DNA from: Neurospora tetraspora
Taxonomy: Eukaryota; Ascomycota; Sordariomycetes; Sordariales; Sordariaceae
Direction: 5' to 3'
NCBI RefSeq assembly: GCF_033439725.1
Contig: NW_026944383.1
Span: 1,798,001 to 1,862,000 of the forward strand
DNA: 64,000 nt
Shown in pieces: positions 56,959 to 64,000 of the stretch (position 1 is the first letter of the stretch; the number at the start of each line of letters is the position of its first letter). The notes below the pieces were generated by a model that searched no databases, was not told the origin of the DNA, and worked only from the letters and a program-made list of their open reading frames with translations. A program made the translations under genes and the position numbers.

Positions 56959-59900
56959 ATGGCACCAAGTCATCGAATATTCGCCCTCCTTTTCCTCTTG
57001 CTCGGGATTCTTGTCCTTCCCTCTGCAGCTGATCAGACCAAACAAAAAGCATGGGTCTATGGCACCGGTACAGATGGAGAAACCCGACAGCTAGCTGTCG
57101 ACCGCAGGCCGGCACTTTATACCGGTGATTTTGGAGACTGCATGGGAGGCGAGAGTCTGTTCAACGTCACCAAGTTCGATGGCGCATATTTTGCTGATAA
57201 TATGACCATTGTCCTCCATCTCGACGCGACAAGCAATATCAGAAACGAGTCAACAATGAGTGAGCAAGGTTCCCTCGCAGAAAGAAATCGGCTCTAGTCA
57301 TGCTAACTGATCTCATAGTGTACATCTCCGTTGATGCATGTAAGGCTCAAATGGAGTTCCTTTACCCATATTCTCATAGCTGACATCGTGCTATAGATGG
57401 CGAAAACAGACTCTCCATGACCTTCAACCCATGCAACGCTATGATCAGCAGGTAAGATCATAGCCCGCCGAATCTTTTGTAAGATCCCCCACTCATTCAT
57501 ATCTCGCCAGTCTCTGTCCCCTCGTTGCCAGCAAACCGGTAAGCGCCTATGTCATGATCCCCGTCGCGCCCCGAGACGTAAGTGGAATTCCGGATATCGC
57601 CTACGTGATTCCAGACTTCGAAGGCACCTTGAAGCTACGGATATTTTCGAATTCAAGTATGACGGAAATAGGATGCTTCCAAGCGGTCATGAGGAACGGG
57701 AACAGCTTTTCCCACCCCGACGCCGTCGCTTCGGCTCTAGGTGCAACCACGATTCTAGCCATAATCGCCTCTTTTGCGACAGCCGCGTATGGTGTGAGCG
57801 TTACTCACATGAGGATGCACTACGCCCACTCCTTTTCCGTTTTCATCGTTTTGGAAACCTTCCAGGCCATCTTCTTTTCAGGCGCCCTCTCTTTAGACTG
57901 GCCCTCGGTCTTGCCGGCATGGTGGAGCAACTTTGCTTGGTCCGCTGGCATGATCTACACTACGAAGCTGGTGAACTCTGTTGATTCGTTTGTGGGATTC
58001 CACGGCAACTCTAGCCAGGTTGGAGGCGCTGGCTCCGCGGTTCTCAACACCAAAGGGGGCTTGAATCTGATATCCCAGATCTACGGAAAGGCTGCTGAGA
58101 AAACGGTAGAGACGATCACGAAGAGGCATGCTTACAATGCCAGCAACCCCTACGACTATAACTGGGCCGGAGACCCTGTCAGCCTTGGCTTGCCCCTCCC
58201 AGGCTCCTGGTTTGGATTCTCGGGAACTTTGTCCATGGTCAAAATCCCCGCCGCTGACGCCGTTCTTGTCGGACTCACCTGGATCATGATCGCGATCGTC
58301 TTGGCGGGCGTTGCCGTCGTGGCCCTCAAGGGGTTCCTTGAGCTCCTTGCGCTCACCAAGGTGATGAATGCGGACAGCCTTCCTTACTTCCGCAGTCACT
58401 GGATCGGATTCACGGTTTTGGCCCTACAGCGAACATTCCTCGTTTCCTTCTTCGCTGTCATGATTCTCACCATGTTCCAGTTCACATACGGCGGCTCAGG
58501 GGATGCAACTGTCATTGCCGGTGTATCTTTCGCGGTCTTTCTCATTGGTGTTACCGTTCTGGTCGCTCTGGGAATTCACGCCCGTACCAAGTCCGGCAGG
58601 TTTGAGTGTGGAACCGAACAGCTTGTCTTCCACCGAGGGAAGATGCTTGGCTGTCTCCCGGGACTGACTCCCACCTGGCTCAGAACCCTCAAAGAGAACG
58701 AGGTGGAGGTCCAACCGGTATTTTCGATTCCGCTCTTCCGCATCCGCCACGTTGACGATGACCCCGACCGCCCGACTGTCCACGAAGACCAAGCTTACGT
58801 CAAGACATGGGGCTGGATGACCGCGAGATACAGGCGCACGAGGTGGTGGTTTACCGCGTTCTACATGCCTTACCTGTTCGCCCGCGCGGCCTTCATTGGA
58901 GGCGGGGCGCAAAACGTTTATGCGCAAATCTACGGCTTGCTGGTCCTTGATATCGTCTCGTTCGCCATCATGGTCATCATCAACCCCTTTGAAGGAGCTC
59001 GCAACACCGCCATGGGTATTTGGATTCTAAGCATCTGCAAGATCGCCACGACGGGCCTTTCCATCGCGTTCTTTCCGGAGTTCGGACTGAACAGGATCAT
59101 CGTCACCGCTTTCGGCATCATCATCATTGTCATCCAAGGATTCACGGTCGTCGCATTGTTGATCCTCGTCGGCCTCGGTATCATCTCGACATGGATGTCG
59201 CTCTCGCGGAACAAGGAGAGATTCTTCGACGAGATGGAATGGGCCCGAGTCCGGTACCTCGAAAACATGGAAAGGCGAGCACCCGACATGCCGCCGCCGA
59301 AGCAAGAGAAAGACAAGAACCAGGAACCAGCAGCACCGGTCGAACCTTCGTTCGAAGTTGCCCAAGTATGGCGCATGTCCAAGATCGTAGACGAGGAAGA
59401 AGGAATGGGAGGACTGGAAGACATCAGGAACTCAACGTCGGAGGAGGGGGAGGATGCAAGCATCGGTGAATCGGAGGACACTCTCCCCGTCCTGGAGGAA
59501 ATCCCAGAAAACGACAACGACAGCACCAGCTCGCTCGATACGCCCGCAGGGCCCGCGCTCAACGCGCCCTCCCACCCAGGTAGCCGATCAGTTAGCGGCT
59601 CGACTGCTCGGTACAGCACGGGCAGCGTACCGCGCAACTCTCGCGCCTACCGCAACTCGCGATCGTCGCTCAATCATCTGGACGCCAAGTTCACCGACCG
59701 CCCGGACAGCCGCGTGTCCAACAGGTTGAGCAGCCACAGCGGTCTGAATCGCAGCAGCAGCTTGAGACCGGTCAGCAGCGTTCCAAGCGTTGCCTATTCC
59801 AACAGGGCTTCCAGTACGTTCCCGGCAACGGGATTGTCGACGCCGAGCAAGGATACACTGGCCAAGTACGCGGAGCAAAGGAGATCCTGGACACCGCAGC

Positions 59901-59968
59901 CGTCGACGGAGATCTGGACTGATAAGAGCAGTGCTGCTAGCAAGCGGCATAGTGTTCATCCTTGTTGA
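56959..59968 (+). CDS. TRP-like / Flc family membrane protein
   Basis: Four exons: 56,959-57,259, 57,319-57,339 (only 21 bases), 57,397-57,451 and 57,511-59,968, giving 944 residues in an intact frame. Residues 1-24 are a signal peptide (RIFALLFLLLGILVLPSAAD). Residues ~25-170 form the lumenal or extracellular ML-like domain, with Cys in DFGDCMGG, FNPCNAM and SLCPLV and several N-glycosylation sequons. About nine hydrophobic segments follow (~190-640) in the pattern of the fungal TRP-like family, including the block WWFTAFYMPYLFARAAFIGG. The C-terminal ~290 residues are acidic, then Ser/Arg-rich, disordered and presumably cytosolic. Relatives are yeast Flc1-3 and fission yeast Pkd2, linked to calcium homeostasis, FAD transport and cell-wall integrity at the ER, Golgi or plasma membrane. 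Which of these applies here cannot be told. Confidence 0.88.
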
Positions 59969-60848
59969 TTCTTGTTTTTCAGATCGGTACGGATGCATGT
60001 AAGAACTGACGCATTTGAAGGAAGGGTCATGACTATCCTTTATGTTGGTATGTGACGTACCATACAATCACTATCTGATGCTGAGAACATCAGGAGATTC
60101 TTTTTTCTTTTCCATTTCTCTTTTTGCATAGCTTGCATAAGGGCGGCGTTGTGGAGGCAGGCTATATTTCTTACACTCGTTCAGTAACTTTTAACGACAA
60201 TAGAGAGGGCAGGACATAGATGAAGGTGTCAAACGAAGACAGAGAACTTTTTGAAGATCATAGACTTGACGGGTTAAGATATCTTACATATCTACTTTTT
60301 AGTGTAATAGCCAATATCTTTGGTGTTCTTCTGTTTCAGATAGAGAAGAGAGAGGGATGGGGTGAAAGTTGTAATGAAGAAGGTTCATGTCTGCTTTGAG
60401 CGTAATATGTACCTTGCTTGGTTCCAATATGAATGTATCATACATTGACCGGAGAAATAGGGAGCGAGTACAGTAGGAAGAAAGTGGTCCCTGAAGAAAG
60501 TGATCTGGATCTTTGTGCATGCATGCGGTACCCCACGGTTCCAACTCCCGAGCCGCTGCCCGCCCGCCCCAAAGTCGGTCCACGTTGAAGGCATTCCCCT
60601 CCCTGCCATCCCCACATTGTCACCCCTGGTTCGGCTATCAGATGGAGGGGTTCAGCAGATAAGCCCCATGGGGTAGGGCCTAGTTATTGTAGAGGGGCAA
60701 ATAACGAGAGCAATGAAAGGGTCTCTGAAACTGAACACTACCATGGAATCTGGAGACCAAAGAAACACCTGTTCAGGATGAGTATATGAGAACCATCTTT
60801 AACCTATTTGGCTGACATTGTGAGGACAATCTACGGTGTAAGTGCAGA

Positions 60849-61125
60849 CTAGTGTTCGGGGAGGCCAGCAAGCTGTCCTCGCTCCTTCCCTGAGGGTGTA
60901 AGGCTGGATCCAGGGTTGTGGCCCGTGCAGAGCTGGATTCTAGGATAGACTGGAAGGTAAATACAGAAACCTTTACCCTCAAAAAAAAGTCCAAATGAGG
61001 GTGCAAATAGAGGTGCAAATAGAGGTGCAAATAGAGGTGCAAATGGAAGTGCAAATGGAGGTGCAAATGGAGGCTACCTGTAGTGTTCGGGGCGGCAGGA
61101 AACCTGCCGCGGCCCTTCCCAGAGC
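60849..61125 (+). repeat. Pair of ~48-base direct repeats flanking a minisatellite
   Basis: TAGTGTTCGGGGAGGCCAGC at ~60,850 and TAGTGTTCGGGGCGGCAGGA at 61,081 begin two related segments of ~48 bases that both go on to CTCG/CGCG...CCTTCCC and GAG. The second contains a perfect hairpin (61,092-61,110: GCGGCAGG, loop AAA, CCTGCCGC). Confidence 0.65.
60997..61075 (+). repeat. 12-base minisatellite GAGGTGCAAATA (x6)
   Basis: Six tandem units of GAGGTGCAAATA or GAGGTGCAAATG, the first with one extra G, followed by a partial unit. Both strands stay open through it only because of the repeat. Confidence 0.9.
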
Positions 61126-61238
61126 GAACGCGAACGGGTTGAAAGCAGTCCTTAACAGTAATTGCACAATAAATGTCAGGCCTAACAATTTCTTTTGCGG
61201 GGAGTTTGCGGGAAAAACGGTCCGTGCAGTAGCGAGAT

Positions 61239-61288
61239 GTTAGTGCGTGCGGGGTTTTGTATGGGGACCGCCCGCGAAAAGCACTAAC
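61239..61288. repeat. Interrupted palindrome GTTAGTGC...GCACTAAC
   Basis: Perfect 8-base arms enclose a second, shorter complementary pair (TGCGGGG and CCCGCG) and a ~15-base loop. This looks like the joined ends of a small transposable element or a cruciform-forming site. Confidence 0.55.
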
Positions 61289-61967
61289 ACCCTAGCCGAA
61301 TTTTTTAGCGTCCGGTGAGCTGTAAGGATAGAGAGATGAATGTCAACCATGTATACACCGACCAATCAGCGGCCCCTAGTCAAGAGCTATCAGACGGAAC
61401 CGCTACGCGGCTTGGTAACTGCTTTATAAGTGATTTGTTGGAACATGGTCAGATCAGTCTCATGCATCTCCGTTGAGTCGGTACCTGAAAGCGGTGAGTT
61501 TGTCGATCTTGTTAGCTATAGCGTAGTGGTAACTGGTTGAAACTAGAGGTCCATACGTGGATAAACGTGGGTAGTCAAGATGTTAGCGGCAGCGAAAGTA
61601 CACCGTGATTGCGTCAAGTCTGTTCGGTTCAAACCATTAACACCACCTTCCGCCGCCGGTTTATAATACCCGAGTAAGCAAAGGCTAAAGTAATGAGATC
61701 TCGGTGAAGAATTGATCCTCCTTGAAAACCGAACTCTACTTGTCCAATCTTCAATTTCTCACCTTCGATTGTTCTGCTTCCACTACTTGCATCCTCCTCT
61801 CCTCCTCTTCTCCTCTTGTATCCCGGACATCCTGAACTCCAACCGACCATCATCAATATTATACCGAGCCATCATCTCACCAGTCAACATCGAAAAACCA
61901 TCCTTCCACCAAATAGTTATCCACCGAAACAAGAACCAAAGGAAAACAAAAGGATACAAAAGATACC

Positions 61968-63280
61968 ATGGCAGAAAACACCAATACCACCACCACCACG
62001 GGCAACACCAACCCGACCGCCAACCTCCCTCCCCTCCTCGACCTAACCATCGACAACATCACCCCCAACACGATCCGGATCAACTCGCAGACGTCCGATG
62101 CGCGGCTCAAGTACCTCATGGCGCGGCTGGTGACGCACCTGCACGACTTTGCGCGCGAGACCCGGCTGAGCTCGGACGAGTGGATGGCCGCTCTCCAGTT
62201 TCTGATTAGCTGCGGCAAGATATGTAGCGATGTGAGGAATGTAAGTTTGTGGTTTTGATCTTCTATTGCTTTTACTACCTCTAGTTACGCAATTTGGCGT
62301 TTTCTGTAGCTATTTCACATGTGTGGTGGAAGAATGTATGCGTTGCAGCCCGGGGGAGAGGATTTGGAATCAAAGAGAGAAACGTTTAGCCATGGAAGGA
62401 TCAAATTGCATGGCGAAAGCATACGATGAACAATTTTAACAAACAAAAACAAACAGGAATTCATCCTCCTCTCCGACGTCCTCGGCCTCTCCCTCCTCGT
62501 CGACAACATCAACCACCCGACACCCCCAGGTGGCACCGAGGGATCCGTTCTCGGCCCCTTCCACACGCACGACGCTCCCGTCCTCCCCAACGGCAGCAGC
62601 ATGACTTCGGACCCCGAAGGGGAGCCGATGCTAGCCCTGTGCACGGTCAAGGACCTCAAGGGCAACCCGCTCCCCGGCGTGACCATCGACATCTGGGAGA
62701 CGGACAGCTCGGGTCATTACGATGTGCAGCACGCCGACCGGGACGCGCCCAGCGAGCGGTGTGTCATGAAGAGCGATGAGGAGGGCAGGTTTTGGTTCAA
62801 GGGCATCAAGCCCGTCGAATACCCGATCCCTCACGATGGGCCGGTGGGCAAGTTGCTGGAGAGGCTGAATCGTCACCCGTGGAGGCCGGCGCATGTGCAT
62901 TTCAAGTTTGAAAAGGATGGGTGGGATCCGCTTGTTACGTGAGTATATTTTCCCTTTCACATCCCTTCACCGCAGTCTTCCTCTTGCTAATGCGGATCTC
63001 TGGCTTTAGCGCTCTATATCTGAAGGGTGACCCTTATGAATCATCAGACGCTGTGTTTGGTGTCAAGAAGAGCTTGTTGATCGAACTAGGGAAGGTGGAC
63101 GAGGCCACGGCAGGAGAATACGGCGTGAAGGAGGGGAGCTGGCTCTTGAAGCACGACTTTGTGCTTTCCACCAAGCAGGAGACTGAGGAACTAAGAGACC
63201 GGCTGGCTGTTGAAGAGCTGGAAAAGCTGGGCTTGAGAATGAAGCTGGTAGATCACTTGCCTGTCCCCGAGCTTGACTAA
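61968..63280 (+). CDS. Intradiol ring-cleavage dioxygenase (catechol/hydroxyquinol type)
   Basis: Three exons, 61,968-62,240, 62,457-62,938 and 63,010-63,280, give 341 residues; start context AGATACCATGG. Residues ~40-110 are the helical N-terminal dimerisation domain of catechol-type enzymes. The catalytic domain shows LGPFHTHDAPVL (~123-134), GNPLPGVTIDIWETDSSGHY and HPWRPAHVHFKF. The four non-haem Fe(III) ligands are Y179, Y213, H237 and H239, all present with family spacing. The family inserts O2 between the two hydroxyl-bearing carbons of catechol or hydroxyquinol, giving muconate or maleylacetate on the way to the beta-ketoadipate pathway. Cytosolic: no signal peptide, unlike the secreted fungal intradiol enzymes. 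The LGPFH block recalls hydroxyquinol 1,2-dioxygenase, but catechol cannot be excluded. Its stop codon is 32 bases from that of the convergent TRM44 gene. Confidence 0.9.
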
Positions 63281-63312
63281 AAACTAGCAATCAAAGCCTT
63301 AGCCCCTCCCTA

Positions 63313-64000
63313 TCAGTGCTTCTCATCCGGATTAGTAGACTTCACCAGCTTCACTACCGTCTCCAGGTAGCCAGCGGTGCCTCCGTATCGATCCACAATG
63401 ACTCCAATATCAATGGCCGACACGTCGCCCTGCCGCTTGCGCCCAACTATCGCTGTATTGCGCGTGCTAGGGATCCTTAACATCTCCTGTTCGGCTACCC
63501 AGCCGCAATCCGTGGTGATCTGGGTAACCCATGAGACGAGGGAAGAATACGCTGAGTCGGCCTTCTTCTTGTCTTTGGGCGCTGGCGCACGGAATCTCGC
63601 TCCTGTCAGGTCGTGGCTGCAGCAAGGAATCATGATAAAGGGACACTCTGAAATGGCGGCCAGAATGGGTGTCCATGGCGTCAACTCATCGGCATGGTTG
63701 GAGATGATGAAGGTGCCCTTAGGAAACAGGCCGTCATGGACTAGCTCTTCCCGGAAATCCTCACTTGAGATCTCCGCAAGCCCGTCCCTGCTGACAGGCG
63801 GCGGTAGCAAGACTAGCTGCTGTAACGACTCCTGAACACCGTCAGGGGTTTCTGATTTGGTGCTGTACGCTGCCCACGATTTGCGTGACCTGGCATCGAA
63901 GCCCCAGCCCTTGAAACCTTCCAGATTCAAGATATGGACCAAGAGGCCGTTACCACAGCCGATGTCAACGAACCCAGGGAAAGGGTTCTGTCCGTACATG
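63313..64000 (-). CDS. TRM44: tRNA (uracil-2'-O)-methyltransferase, partial
   Basis: The C-terminal ~229 residues; the frame is open to the window edge, so the N-terminal part is missing by cut-off, not by mutation. It begins with the AdoMet-binding motif [21 protein letters not shown], then [16 protein letters not shown]. It continues with [19 protein letters not shown] and [12 protein letters not shown], all characteristic of Trm44. In yeast, Trm44 methylates the 2'-hydroxyl of U44 in serine tRNAs in the cytosol. The C-terminus ([17 protein letters not shown]) is as expected. It lies tail to tail with the dioxygenase gene. Confidence 0.88.
   Translation of the reverse strand, partial: MYGQNPFPGFVDIGCGNGLLVHILNLEGFKGWGFDARSRKSWAAYSTKSETPDGVQESLQQLVLLPPPVSRDGLAEISSEDFREELVHDGLFPKGTFIISNHADELTPWTPILAAISECPFIMIPCCSHDLTGARFRAPAPKDKKKADSAYSSLVSWVTQITTDCGWVAEQEMLRIPSTRNTAIVGRKRQGDVSAIDIGVIVDRYGGTAGYLETVVKLVKSTNPDEKH

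Larger units (their letters stand above)
59969..61967. other. Repeat-rich intergenic region
   Basis: Two kilobases between the TRP-like gene and the dioxygenase. The left part is the 3' region of the TRP-like gene. The middle (60,849-61,290) holds direct repeats, a hairpin, a 12-base minisatellite and a palindrome, listed separately. The right part (61,300-61,967) should contain the dioxygenase promoter. Two short minus-strand frames at 60,299-60,623 are not supported. Confidence 0.5.

Noticed and set aside
60773-61243. His-Leu or Val-Gln-Ile-Glu repeat proteins
   Set aside because: Both strands stay open only because the 12-base minisatellite unit is a multiple of three; no start context or flanking coding signal.
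61550-61575. Third copy of the foldback arm (TCCATACGTGGATA)
   Set aside because: Only about 14 bases are shared and the core is nearly self-complementary, so a chance match is likely.
61515-61640. Possible tRNA gene (TAGCGTAGTGG ... GGTTCAAACC)
   Set aside because: The boxes are ~105 bases apart and neither the T arm nor the acceptor stem folds.

Overview
The window looks like a piece of a filamentous ascomycete genome, most likely a Sordariomycete. The coding genes carry short introns (about 45 to 110 bases, two longer) with GT...AG ends and CTAAC/CTGAC branch sites, and many starts have a CAACATGG-like context. Two large AT-rich blocks show the signature of repeat-induced point mutation (RIP): TA-rich, almost no open frames, and repeat copies that differ mainly by transitions. 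The species cannot be named from the sequence alone.

Layout. Bases 1-11,580 are an AT-rich block of RIP-damaged repeats with a 62-base tandem array, a ~193-base tandem duplication, a G-run cluster and a few islands that escaped RIP. Bases 11,581-11,960 form the edge of the block and hold telomere-like repeats. A normal gene-bearing stretch (12-39.8 kb) holds eight genes: a Sos7-like kinetochore protein (-), a single-RRM protein (+), a very large JmjC plus SET-like chromatin protein with poly-glutamine (-), an RS-rich nuclear protein (+), the complex I assembly factor CIA30/NDUFAF1 (-), a three-RRM protein (+), and a sodium:solute symporter of the urea-transporter type (+). (That is seven named products; no eighth gene in this stretch could be supported.) Bases 39,800-54,048 are one nested retroelement fossil: a Copia element with 160-base LTRs, into which an 8.3-kb chromodomain-type Gypsy element with 289-base LTRs and a 5-base target duplication was inserted. 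Bases 54-64 kb return to normal composition: a foldback-type inverted repeat, a TRP-like/Flc membrane protein (+), a repeat-rich spacer, an intradiol ring-cleavage dioxygenase (+) and the 3' part of the tRNA 2'-O-methyltransferase gene TRM44 (-), cut by the window end.

How the genes relate. This is ordinary eukaryotic gene order, not an operon. Divergent pairs (Sos7/RRM, JmjC-SET/RS protein, CIA30/three-RRM protein) share long upstream regions, and convergent pairs (RRM/JmjC-SET, RS/CIA30, dioxygenase/TRM44) meet tail to tail, the last with only 32 bases between stop codons.

The item most worth a second look is the 1,517-residue protein joining a JmjC domain with all iron and 2-oxoglutarate positions kept to a C-terminal SET-like domain whose core motif is eroded. 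Other items of interest are a fission-yeast-type telomere-like array, a tRNA-like relic inside the Gypsy fossil, and the inverted repeat at 54.9-55.5 kb. Exon structures were worked out by hand from splice signals and reading frame; each adds up to an intact frame, but none is confirmed by transcript data.
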